Below, piece after piece: positions 1 through 6,017 of a stretch of DNA of 8,397 bases. The stretch comes from Thermoplasmata archaeon (lineage in GTDB: Archaea; Thermoplasmatota; Thermoplasmata; SG8-5; JAGLSY01). A program made the translations under genes and the position numbers. Below the pieces are notes generated by a model. The model had not been told where the DNA came from, searched no databases, and saw nothing but the letters and a program-made list of their open reading frames with translations. Positions within the stretch are counted from its first letter, which is position 1, and the number at the start of each line of letters is the position of its first letter. The stretch lies in contig JAGLSY010000209.1 in assembly GCA_023135545.1 (NCBI GenBank), forward strand, positions 1 to 8,397, read 5' to 3'.

Positions 1-230
1 TGACCTTCGAGAGCGGAAAGAAAGCGCTGGCCTTTGCCTTCACCATCGGCATGATATCCATTGCATTCATGTTCATCATCATTGAGATGCCTTTCAAAAT
101 GGGGCTCTTCGAGTTCGGGGAGGGGTACACGATGCAGTTATGGTGGCACGTTCTCTTATGCTTCATCTGTATGATCTCCTTTGTGCCGGTGGCGGCTGTG
201 CTGGCATCATCTACTAATGTGTATGAATGA
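1..230 (+). CDS. 3' end of a membrane protein gene (5' end outside window)
   Basis: The reading frame is open from base 3 and ends at TGA 228-230, giving 75 visible residues. The fragment has two hydrophobic stretches, about residues 8-27 (ALAFAFTIGMISIAFMFIII) and 48-68 (WHVLLCFICMISFVPVAAVL). They are joined by a short loop rich in Phe, Gly and Glu, and the protein ends in a short polar tail (SSTNVYE). This is a helical hairpin at the C terminus of an integral membrane protein. I do not recognise the family. The stop lies only 9 nt before the acetyltransferase start and the ribosome site of that gene overlaps this stop, so the two are probably in one operon. The lack of an upstream start is due to the window edge, not to truncation. 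Confidence 0.65.
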   Translation, partial: TFESGKKALAFAFTIGMISIAFMFIIIEMPFKMGLFEFGEGYTMQLWWHVLLCFICMISFVPVAAVLASSTNVYE

Positions 231-239
231 GGTAATATC

Positions 240-764
240 ATGGAATTCGAACTGAGGGGAGCCCGGGAGAAGGACATTGATGTTCTTTTCCAGATTCACA
301 AGGATGGATATGAGGAGAATGTGAGTAAAATATGGGGCTGGGATGATGAAATGCAATCAGACATGTTCAGGAAAAGCATTGTCCTGGAGAATGTCCGGGT
401 CATTGAAGTTCAGGGTATTCCAATAGGCTACGTCAGCGTTGATAGGAAAGAAGACCTCATATTCATACAGTCCATAGCCATCTCGTCATCCCACAGGTCG
501 AAGGGCATCGGGACCAGGGTTATCAAGGCCGTCATAGAGGAAGCGGAAGCATCGGGCATACCGGTTCACCTCCAGGTGATGAAGATTAACAGGGCCAGAG
601 AGTTATATGAGAGATTGGGGTTCAAGTTATATGGAGATACCGAAACCCATTTTAAATTCAAGAAGGAGCCAGAGATAGAGGGAGAGGTAGAAGTAGAGAA
701 AGAGGAAGAGGAAGAGGTAGAGGTAGAGGGAGAGGTAGAGGTAGAAATAGAGGTGCCGGAATGA
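240..764 (+). CDS. GNAT-family N-acetyltransferase with Glu/Val-repeat tail
   Basis: This is an acetyl-CoA-dependent acetyltransferase of the GNAT fold, cytoplasmic, substrate unknown. Residues 1-142 are a complete single-domain GNAT. An N-terminal strand-helix (RGAREKDIDVLFQIH) is followed by the central strands. The acetyl-CoA phosphate loop is HRSKGIGT at 85-92 (R/QxxGxG/A pattern), and the late motif N117..AReLYERLGF runs to residue 128. That last motif resembles general-purpose GNATs more than RimI, so I give no gene name. Residues 143-174 are an added tail built almost only of Glu and Val (EVEV units), which GNATs do not normally have. The start at 240 is supported by GAGGT at 229-233, 6 nt upstream. 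The stop overlaps the next gene's start as ATGA (761-764), so translation is probably coupled. The tail could be a binding or solubility extension, or a by-product of the DNA repeat. Confidence 0.9.
   Translation: MEFELRGAREKDIDVLFQIHKDGYEENVSKIWGWDDEMQSDMFRKSIVLENVRVIEVQGIPIGYVSVDRKEDLIFIQSIAISSSHRSKGIGTRVIKAVIEEAEASGIPVHLQVMKINRARELYERLGFKLYGDTETHFKFKKEPEIEGEVEVEKEEEEEVEVEGEVEVEIEVPE
684..754 (+). repeat. Degenerate GAGGTA hexanucleotide repeat within the acetyltransferase 3' end
   Basis: Exact GAGGT occurs at 684, 714, 720, 732, 738 and 750, with near copies at 726 (GAGGG) and 744 (GAAAT). From 714 on the unit falls exactly every 6 nt. Because 6 nt is two codons, unit gain or loss keeps the frame and only changes the number of Glu-Val pairs. 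The wider purine-rich tract (about 666-754) encodes the whole acidic tail. Slippage during replication is the likely origin. Confidence 0.85.
750..755 (+). promoter_or_regulatory. Shine-Dalgarno site of the overlapping membrane-protein gene
   Basis: GAGGTG at 750-755 matches the core of the archaeal ribosome site (GGAGGTGA). The GAGGT core ends 6 nt before ATG 761, the same spacing seen before the starts at 240 and 3127. It is the last unit of the hexanucleotide ladder and the best match in it, and it decides 761 as the start. Upstream units could act as standby sites; that is inference. Confidence 0.75.
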
Positions 765-1273
765 GATTGACCATTAGGATACTGCTTCTGTACAACATAA
801 TATTGACTATACCGGTCATCATCTATTTGATATTCTGGTCGGTAATCACAATTTCCCTGTTTTCCCTGGTCGTCTTTTTCTTCGCCCTCCTTGTGCTTCT
901 GCTGGTGCTGGCCATCTTCAAGGCGGTCAGGCTCAAGGTAAGGATACTGAGGGATGTCAGGGACCACAAGCTCCAGCCGGTCAAGGCGATATACAAGGGA
1001 GCGTCAAAGGTCAATTTCAGAGGGTATCTGATCTTCTATCCCATGATGTTCGTCATGGCGATCAACTCTCCCATCGGCGGGATTTTCATCATAATCGCGG
1101 ACATAATTGCCTTGCCTCTCCTGATAAAGATCATCAAGCTGGAGAAGGAATACAAGGACCTGAAGGAGCACATGTGCATCGGCCAGTGCAGGTGCAAGAG
1201 ATGCAAGGTAGCTCTATTCTACCAGCCAAATCGCCAGCAATGGGTATGTTACAAGTGTGGGGATAGGTATTAG
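761..1273 (+). CDS. Four-helix membrane protein with C-terminal zinc ribbon
   Basis: I do not recognise a named family. The 170-residue product has two adjoining hydrophobic segments at about 7-53, a basic segment (KAVRLKVRILRDVRDHK, 54-70), two further membrane segments at about 88-125, then a charged linker (KLEKEYKDLKEHM). It ends with Cys139, 143, 145, 148, 163 and 166. The CxxC pair 145/148 and the CxxC pair 163/166, 14 residues apart, form a treble-clef or zinc-ribbon-like site, and Cys139/143 may add to it. The basic middle segment predicts that this loop and the zinc ribbon are cytoplasmic. The ATG overlaps the acetyltransferase stop (ATGA) and has GAGGTG 6 nt before it, so the pair is probably translationally coupled and perhaps functionally linked. 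The role is unknown; sensing or docking of a cytoplasmic partner through the ribbon is only a guess. Confidence 0.8.
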   Translation: MRLTIRILLLYNIILTIPVIIYLIFWSVITISLFSLVVFFFALLVLLLVLAIFKAVRLKVRILRDVRDHKLQPVKAIYKGASKVNFRGYLIFYPMMFVMAINSPIGGIFIIIADIIALPLLIKIIKLEKEYKDLKEHMCIGQCRCKRCKVALFYQPNRQQWVCYKCGDRY

Positions 1274-1291
1274 GTAGGTAATAGGTAATAG
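1263..1291 (+). repeat. Short TAGGTA-type repeat spanning a stop codon
   Basis: Four close copies of a (T)AGGTA word occur around the TAG stop (1271-1273) of the membrane-protein gene: GATAGGTA, TTAGGTA, GGTAATAGGTA and a partial copy. Spacing is irregular (7-10 nt). It resembles the GGTA-rich repeat at 684-754 but is not the same unit. No function is evident. Confidence 0.5.
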
Positions 1292-1421
1292 CCAGTAGGG
1301 GTCCCAGTAATTGGTAGCGTGGGTTACAACATTACCCAGTGTGGCGGGGGGCCGGAAGGCGGGCATAGCCAACACCAGTGACAGATATTTCAACGCACAA
1401 ACCCTCCAACTCAATCACCCT

Positions 1422-1428
1422 TTTATAT
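1422..1428 (+). promoter_or_regulatory. TATA box of elp3 (leaderless promoter)
   Basis: TTTATAT lies in a C/A-rich background, centred about 27 bp before ATG 1452. Archaeal transcription usually begins 24-28 bp after the TATA centre, so the message would begin at or within a base or two of the start codon. No GAGG-type ribosome site precedes the ATG, which fits a leaderless transcript and separates elp3 from the upstream operon. Confidence 0.7.
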
Positions 1429-1451
1429 CTGATAATAGATTGCCAGCTTAG

Positions 1452-3029
1452 ATGTCCGACGAATACTACCAGGAGATCATCGAGGCCATACTGGCAGGCC
1501 ATGTAAAAACAAAGGACGAGATACAGAGAATGAAGATATCCCTTTGCAAAAAATACTCCATGGACAAGATACCCAGCGATGCCGACATTCTGGCCCGCGT
1601 CGATGAATGCGATATGGAGATACTGGAGCCGATACTTCAGATAAAGCCGGTGAGGACCATAAGCGGGGTTGCGGTCGTGGCCGTCATGACATCGCCCCAC
1701 GATTGCCCACATGGAAAGTGCATTTATTGCCCGGGGGGTGTGGAGAACGGAACCGCCCAGTCATATACCGGAAGAGAGCCTGCCGCGCTGAGAGCCGCGA
1801 ACAACGATTTTGATCCCTACCGACAAGTCGAATCCAGGCTGGGCCAGTTGAGGGCGATAGGACACAAGACCGGCAAGGTGGACCTGATAATCATGGGCGG
1901 GACATTCACGGCCCGGGAGCCGGATTATCAGGAGAACTTTATCAAGGGGTGCTTCGACGGGATGAACTACTCGGCAGCTGGCAGTCTTGAGGAAGCACAA
2001 ATTCTCAATCAAAAGGCGGAGGCCAGGTGTATCGGCATGACCGTCGAGACCAGGCCCGATCACTTCATGGAGCCGCAGATCGATGCCTCGCTGGCCCAGG
2101 GAGCGACAAGGGTGGAACTGGGTGTCCAGACACTCAACGATGCAACCCTGGAGGCCATGAAACGGGGCCACGGAATTACCGAGACCGCGAGGTCCACGCA
2201 GTTAGCCAGAGATGCAGGGATGAAGGTCGGCTACCACATGATGCCCGGACTTCCCGGTGAAACCCCGGAAACAGACCTGGCCACCTTTGATAAATTATTC
2301 ACGGATGCGAGATTCATGCCCGACATGTTAAAGATTTATCCGGTGCTGGTCATCGACGGCACGGAACTGCACAAGATGTGGAAGAATGGAGAATACGAGC
2401 CCTACAATTTGGAGGAACTGGTCAACCTGCTGGCCGACATCAAGGAAAGACTGCCGCCCTGGGTGCGGATTCAGAGGATACAGCGCGATATCCCTGTCCA
2501 GCTGGTCGAGGCAGGGGCGAAGAAAAGCCATGTGAGGGTGCTGGCCCAGGATGAACTGAAACGCAGGGGAAGCAAGTGCGGCTGCATCAGATGCCGGGAG
2601 GCTGGCCACAACCTGTTGAAGGGCAGGGAAACCGATAAGATAACCTTGAGGAGCCAGCACTATAACGCGGCAGGCGGAACCGAGCATTTTATCTCTTACG
2701 AAGATGTGGAAAATGATATCCTGGTGGCCTTTGCCAGGCTGCGTCTGGTGTCGGAAAATGCTCACAGGCCGGAACTGAGCCAGGGGGGCGGAAATGGGGC
2801 TATAATCCGGGAATTGAGGGTGCTGGGCCAGGCTGTCCCCATCGGAGAAAAGAAGGACGATGCCTGGCAGCACAAAGGCTACGGAGAACTATTAATCGAA
2901 CAGGCCGGAAATATTGCCGGCCAGCATGGTATAAACAGGCTTCATGTAATGAGCGGTGTGGGCGTTAGAGAATATTATAAGAAGCTGGGATTTGAAAGAG
3001 ATGGGGCCTATATGGTTTTAGATTTGTAA
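1452..3029 (+). CDS. elp3: tRNA uridine-34 carboxymethyl-forming radical SAM/acetyltransferase Elp3
   Basis: Elp3 builds the carboxymethyl group at C5 of wobble uridine 34 in tRNAs, using acetyl-CoA and S-adenosylmethionine. In archaea it acts without the other Elongator subunits. The 525 residues match the usual archaeal length. An N-terminal tRNA-binding part (about 1-70) is followed by the radical SAM domain (about 71-340) with the 4Fe-4S motif C85-x4-C90-x2-C93 (DCPHGKCIYC). Further conserved stretches are MGGTFTA (148-154), VELGVQT (221-227) and MMPGLPGET (263-271). A zinc-binding loop CGCIRC has Cys376, 378 and 381. The C-terminal GNAT domain (about 395-525) carries QHKGYGELL (473-481) for acetyl-CoA and REYYKKLGF (506-514) with the paired tyrosines. 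No key residue is missing. The start follows a leaderless TATA box. The gene appears to be a single transcription unit; the toxin-antitoxin cassette after it has its own promoter. Confidence 0.97.
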   Translation: MSDEYYQEIIEAILAGHVKTKDEIQRMKISLCKKYSMDKIPSDADILARVDECDMEILEPILQIKPVRTISGVAVVAVMTSPHDCPHGKCIYCPGGVENGTAQSYTGREPAALRAANNDFDPYRQVESRLGQLRAIGHKTGKVDLIIMGGTFTAREPDYQENFIKGCFDGMNYSAAGSLEEAQILNQKAEARCIGMTVETRPDHFMEPQIDASLAQGATRVELGVQTLNDATLEAMKRGHGITETARSTQLARDAGMKVGYHMMPGLPGETPETDLATFDKLFTDARFMPDMLKIYPVLVIDGTELHKMWKNGEYEPYNLEELVNLLADIKERLPPWVRIQRIQRDIPVQLVEAGAKKSHVRVLAQDELKRRGSKCGCIRCREAGHNLLKGRETDKITLRSQHYNAAGGTEHFISYEDVENDILVAFARLRLVSENAHRPELSQGGGNGAIIRELRVLGQAVPIGEKKDDAWQHKGYGELLIEQAGNIAGQHGINRLHVMSGVGVREYYKKLGFERDGAYMVLDL

Positions 3030-3065
3030 GGCCCCCCAAGGCTAAAACGTGGGCACAGACCATGC

Positions 3066-3120
3066 CAAAAGTTATAAATAGTTATAAAACATTATAATTA
3101 ATAACGAAAAATAACGAGGT
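3066..3120 (+). promoter_or_regulatory. Promoter, candidate operator and ribosome site of the toxin-antitoxin cassette
   Basis: A BRE-like CAAAA (3066-3070) precedes the TATA element GTTATAAATA (3071-3080); a second, GTTATAAAAC, follows at 3081-3090. GTTAT at 3071 and 3081 faces ATAAC at 3101 and 3111. Both pairs share the same centre of symmetry (3093), and all boxes lie on a 10-bp phase. GAGGT at 3116-3120 sits 6 nt before ATG 3127. Binding of the antitoxin or the complex here would cover the TATA box and block transcription; this autoregulation is inferred from the known behaviour of ribbon-helix-helix antitoxins. Confidence 0.65.
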
Positions 3121-3126
3121 ATTACG

Positions 3127-3360
3127 ATGGTTCAAGCTGTCATAAATTTGGAAGAGCATGAAAATAGGATCATTAATGTTGTCAAAGGTAAATTTGGCTT
3201 GAAAAATAAATCAGAAGCTATTAGTCTGATAATAAATGAGTATGAGAGGGAATTATTGGAACCGGAACTCAAGCCAGAATACATTGAAAAGATGAAAAAA
3301 CGGGAGAAAGAACCTACTGTCAAGGTCAAGGATTTCGGAAAGCATTTTGGGTTGAACTAG
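3127..3360 (+). CDS. Antitoxin, DUF2683 / ribbon-helix-helix-like
   Basis: This 77-residue protein probably neutralises the downstream RelE/ParE-family toxin and represses the shared promoter. Residues 2-8 (VQAVINL) form a likely beta strand. It is followed by two helices (about 9-20 and 28-43, with NKSEAISLIINEYE), the layout of a ribbon-helix-helix DNA-binding dimer. The overall pattern, including LEPELKPEYIEKMKK at 44-58, resembles the archaeal DUF2683 family found next to RelE-like genes. The C-terminal part (about 45-77) is charged and is the likely toxin-wrapping segment. The start is fixed by GAGGT 6 nt upstream. The stop is 1 nt before the toxin ATG. The gene is visibly richer in A/T than elp3, which suggests acquisition by transfer. 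The family call is from memory of the sequence pattern, not from a search. Confidence 0.8.
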   Translation: MVQAVINLEEHENRIINVVKGKFGLKNKSEAISLIINEYERELLEPELKPEYIEKMKKREKEPTVKVKDFGKHFGLN

Positions 3361-3361
3361 A

Positions 3362-3625
3362 ATGTACGATTACGAACTGAGGAAATCCGTTGAAACTATT
3401 TTCTTCAAACTCGCTAAAAAGAGACCAAAGCAATTAGAAATAATTTATAAAAAGATTGAAGAGATCATATCGAACCCACATCGCTACAAGAATTTACGTA
3501 ATCCGCTTCAACATCTGAAACGTATTCACATTGACAAAAGTTTTGTACTGGTGTTTTCCATAGATGAAACAAACAAAATGGTTACGATCGAAGATTATGA
3601 TCACCATGATAACATCTATAAATGA
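3362..3625 (+). CDS. RelE/ParE-family toxin
   Basis: This 87-residue basic protein has the RelE/ParE superfamily plan. Two N-terminal helices (about 4-37, rich in Lys, with KLAKKRPKQLEIIYKKIEEI) are followed by NPHRYKNLRNPLQHLKRIHI (38-57). Beta strands KSFVLVFSID (59-68) and MVTIEDYDHHDNIY (73-86) complete the plan. The closing DHHDNIY is typical of archaeal RelE-like toxins. RelE members cut mRNA at the ribosome, whereas ParE members target gyrase. The sequence alone does not decide between them, though the archaeal RelE-like pattern favours mRNA cleavage. The start lies 1 nt after the antitoxin stop and lacks a strong ribosome site, so synthesis is probably coupled to antitoxin translation, keeping toxin in deficit. 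The gene has full length with no frameshift, so the cassette looks intact. Confidence 0.85.
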   Translation: MYDYELRKSVETIFFKLAKKRPKQLEIIYKKIEEIISNPHRYKNLRNPLQHLKRIHIDKSFVLVFSIDETNKMVTIEDYDHHDNIYK

Positions 3626-3680
3626 TGGCAAGGTTGTTAAACTGGATTGAACCCCTTCACAAAACCCTGTACCAATTTAC

Positions 3681-3688
3681 TTAAATAT
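3681..3688 (+). promoter_or_regulatory. TATA box of the five-helix propeller gene
   Basis: TTAAATAT is centred near 3684, predicting transcription start near 3710 and a leader of about 12 nt before ATG 3722. The purine-rich GAAGAG just before the ATG is at best a weak ribosome site. This supports 3722 over the next in-frame ATG at 3782, which would lose the basic N-terminal segment. Confidence 0.55.
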
Positions 3689-3721
3689 CAACCGGCCAAT
3701 ATCATATCTGGATAAGAAGAG

Positions 3722-5860
3722 ATGAGAGCCTTGGGATTTGGATCGATATTGAAGAAGCGGATACCTGACAGCCAGAAAAGAATGCGGATCGTAATTACCA
3801 TATTCCTGATAGCCGTGATACTTCTCCTGGCCGGGGCCAAATATTCTGCATGGTGGGTTGTCGAGAATACCTATGACAGGGGTGATGAAACTTTTTTGAC
3901 CCAGGTTATCAAATGTGGGTTAACAGAGGCAAGGCAGGGGTATTTGACAGAAGACGGCATAGATTATACCCAGTTTAACTATACATATGACCAATCATCA
4001 TTTCAAAATGATTTCTGGCGGGAGATCATGGACATGTTCAGGGGTGTCACAATCCTTCTTTTTATTTGCCTGGCTGCATTATCTGTCTACCTACTTTTCT
4101 GGCCCTATATGTGGAAAAAGAGGTTCTCGGTTTACCTGCCCATGTTCTTTGCCTTTATTCTAGGGCTCGGCATATGGCTGGCTCCCCTGTACATGGTGCT
4201 CGATTTTCCACAGGTGGAAGATACGCCACTCACATTCTACGGATCCGAAACAACAGATTATGGTTATGCGTCCTGGGGGCCGTCCTGGGGGTGGTTCATG
4301 GTGCTGGCCGCGGCAATTTTATGCTTGGCACTTGCATTCTACCTATGGTTCAACAAGGCGGCATTCGGCGCGGTTGAGCCTCTGTCCAAAACAATAAAAA
4401 GAACTTATATGGCACACAAAAAATCGGTAATTATTTCCACGATTGCCCTCATCATCTGCGTGATTCTCGCTCTTTCATACCTGTTCGTTCCATTCATATT
4501 TTTCGAAGACGTTGATGGAGACGGTTTTCTCAACTCGGAGGATGCCTTCCCCAGGGACTCCACAGAATGGCTGGACTATGACCGGGACGGCATAGGCGAC
4601 AACAAGGATGAACTGGTGGCCTACGAATACATACCAATCAATAATTTTTATGACCTGCCTTTACCCGGCCCTGTTGATAAGGAGCCAGTGATGAGGATAA
4701 GACCTGCATCCGGCGGTTCTGAAAATCTGGCGGACAGGATCTACCTCGCATCCGGCAATGGTACAATGATCAATCCCTATGGAATCTATGCCTGGGACAC
4801 CAATGACGGGGGCAATGCCTGGGACCAGTTGAGCGTCTTCCCGACAAACTCGAAGATCACGGCAGAGCCTCTTGGCATCAATTTGGGTGACTGGACATCC
4901 ACATCAAATATGGATTTCAGGATATTTCTGGGATGCGAGAATGGAATGTTATATGTTATAAGGGATGGCCTTGACTCGACAACCGCCCCATCGGGCCAGG
5001 AAATATGGTCCAAGCAACTGAACGGCTCGGTTACCTGCATTGAGATTCTCGAATCAACTTCGGGGCCTGGGCTGGATATTAACGACAGGTTATACGTCGG
5101 AACCGATGAAGGAACCGTATACATATTTGACGGGCTGTTCAATAATATAGCAGAAAGCCGGATGGGTGGTTCGGGAATAATCCAGATTATCATAGGCGAT
5201 GATGGGGATATTGTCCATTTCGTCTCCGATGATGGAGGTGTGACAAGTTTCATCCCTCACAATGATACTTATTCATGGTCACCGTGTGTACGACCTGCCA
5301 TTTTCGACCCGGATTCGCAATATTCGAGAAATAACACAGCAATATCGGAGGATATCATATACATCCCACATATGTCTGGCCGGTTGTTTGCTATTTCTAT
5401 GGCAGATGGAGAAGAGGTCCCTGGATGGGAAGACGGAATAGAACTTGTCAACAATGACGGCGCCGAGATGAATGTGAGCCTGACGGCTCCGTATGTGAGC
5501 CCGGATGGAAGCACTATTCTGATAGGTTCGGAATCGGGCTGGCTCTATTGCCTGAACGGTACCGGACATATCAAATGGAGTTACAACACCTATGGGAGTA
5601 TCCGAGCGGCACCGTATTGGGATTCGGTTTACAGCAGGAATATATTTGTCACCACCAACTATGATGACGGCTCCAGCCGGCTTTTCTGCCTTAGGATGGA
5701 TGGGAACTTCACATATTCAGCAAGACTGGAGGGGCAGTCAAATATCACCCCGATGGTATACGACGACCATGCCTCGGAGGACGAGCAGCAACACATTGGC
5801 CAGGGAGAGGTTATCATAGTTACCACAGAGAGAATATATTCCTGGAGAGCTAATGCGTAA
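3722..5860 (+). CDS. Membrane-anchored surface protein: five helices, Ca-type repeat, PQQ-like beta-propeller
   Basis: I recognise no named protein; the domains are clear. Of 712 residues, about 259 form the membrane part, with helices near 22-41, 108-128, 137-158, 189-210 and 236-258. Basic residues at 11-22, 131-134 and 223-234 are predicted inside, which puts the loop 42-107 and everything after 259 outside. Residues 263-296 form a thrombospondin-type-3-like calcium motif (DVDGDGF, DAFPRDSTEW, DYDRDGIGDNKD). The rest (about 300-710) holds about eight propeller-blade motifs, each of the form IYL-x-GxxxGxxYxxD: near 340, 401, 457, 498, 545, 599, 641 and 697. This resembles the PQQ/BamB-like repeat without visible catalytic residues. 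Ten N-glycosylation sequons are present, all in predicted outside parts (86, 346, 434, 514, 537, 584, 612, 662 and 674 are clear). The role is probably cell-surface binding or assembly. A promoter lies upstream and a hairpin follows the stop. Confidence 0.85.
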   Translation: MRALGFGSILKKRIPDSQKRMRIVITIFLIAVILLLAGAKYSAWWVVENTYDRGDETFLTQVIKCGLTEARQGYLTEDGIDYTQFNYTYDQSSFQNDFWREIMDMFRGVTILLFICLAALSVYLLFWPYMWKKRFSVYLPMFFAFILGLGIWLAPLYMVLDFPQVEDTPLTFYGSETTDYGYASWGPSWGWFMVLAAAILCLALAFYLWFNKAAFGAVEPLSKTIKRTYMAHKKSVIISTIALIICVILALSYLFVPFIFFEDVDGDGFLNSEDAFPRDSTEWLDYDRDGIGDNKDELVAYEYIPINNFYDLPLPGPVDKEPVMRIRPASGGSENLADRIYLASGNGTMINPYGIYAWDTNDGGNAWDQLSVFPTNSKITAEPLGINLGDWTSTSNMDFRIFLGCENGMLYVIRDGLDSTTAPSGQEIWSKQLNGSVTCIEILESTSGPGLDINDRLYVGTDEGTVYIFDGLFNNIAESRMGGSGIIQIIIGDDGDIVHFVSDDGGVTSFIPHNDTYSWSPCVRPAIFDPDSQYSRNNTAISEDIIYIPHMSGRLFAISMADGEEVPGWEDGIELVNNDGAEMNVSLTAPYVSPDGSTILIGSESGWLYCLNGTGHIKWSYNTYGSIRAAPYWDSVYSRNIFVTTNYDDGSSRLFCLRMDGNFTYSARLEGQSNITPMVYDDHASEDEQQHIGQGEVIIVTTERIYSWRANA

Positions 5861-5863
5861 TAC

Positions 5864-5895
5864 TGGAATGTGGAATTATTATTGTCCACATTCCA
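5864..5895 (+). terminator. Perfect 11-bp hairpin after the propeller gene
   Basis: TGGAATGTGGA (5864-5874) pairs perfectly with TCCACATTCCA (5885-5895) around a 10-nt A/T-rich loop, starting 3 nt after the TAA stop. No T-run follows, so it is not a classic intrinsic terminator; it may mark the 3' end by processing or protect the message. Confidence 0.55.
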
Positions 5896-6017
5896 AAGAG
5901 GGTCACAGTGTTATCCTACATGGGTGATAGCAATACCCAGCATGGTGGGGGAAGGATGGAGGGGATGGACAGCACCATTGGAGGAACTTTCAACTAGCCA
6001 GGCATCTCCTATTTTCA
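5896..6017. other. Intergenic spacer without recognised gene
   Basis: This lies within a 271-bp gap (5861-6131) between the two propeller genes. It contains a purine-rich run of G and A (about 5944-5967) and a weak 5-bp pairing TGGGT/ACCCA (5921-5925 and 5935-5939). A 62-codon frame (5870-6058) crosses the hairpin, lacks a ribosome site and has no recognisable domain, so I do not call it a gene. No tRNA or known RNA fold is apparent. Confidence 0.4.

Noticed and set aside
684..754. CRISPR-like or satellite array
   Set aside because: The unit is 6 nt with no spacers and is wholly coding; it is a microsatellite.
240..764. RimI ribosomal-protein acetyltransferase
   Set aside because: The late motif NRARELYERLGF and overall pattern fit general GNATs, so the specific name is not justified.
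566..967. Minus-strand open frame rich in Ser-Thr repeats
   Set aside because: The STST pattern is simply the complement of the GAGGTA repeat; the frame overlaps two well-supported plus-strand genes.
1214..1414. Minus-strand 66-residue frame across the gap before elp3
   Set aside because: It overlaps the zinc-ribbon coding region and shows only a generic hydrophobic composition, without promoter or ribosome site.
1274..1421. tRNA or other RNA gene in the gap before elp3
   Set aside because: No cloverleaf stems or conserved T-arm sequence; only a 4-bp pairing at 1321-1337.
1761..2171. Minus-strand open frames opposite elp3 (also 2328-2873)
   Set aside because: No ribosome site, no recognisable domain; elp3 on the other strand is certain.
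4786..5569. Several minus-strand frames opposite the propeller domain
   Set aside because: Their composition mirrors the plus-strand repeats and they have no domain of their own.
3722..5860. PQQ-dependent dehydrogenase
   Set aside because: The blades lack the catalytic Asp/Ca-site pattern and the disulfide motif of those enzymes; a BamB-like binding propeller fits better.
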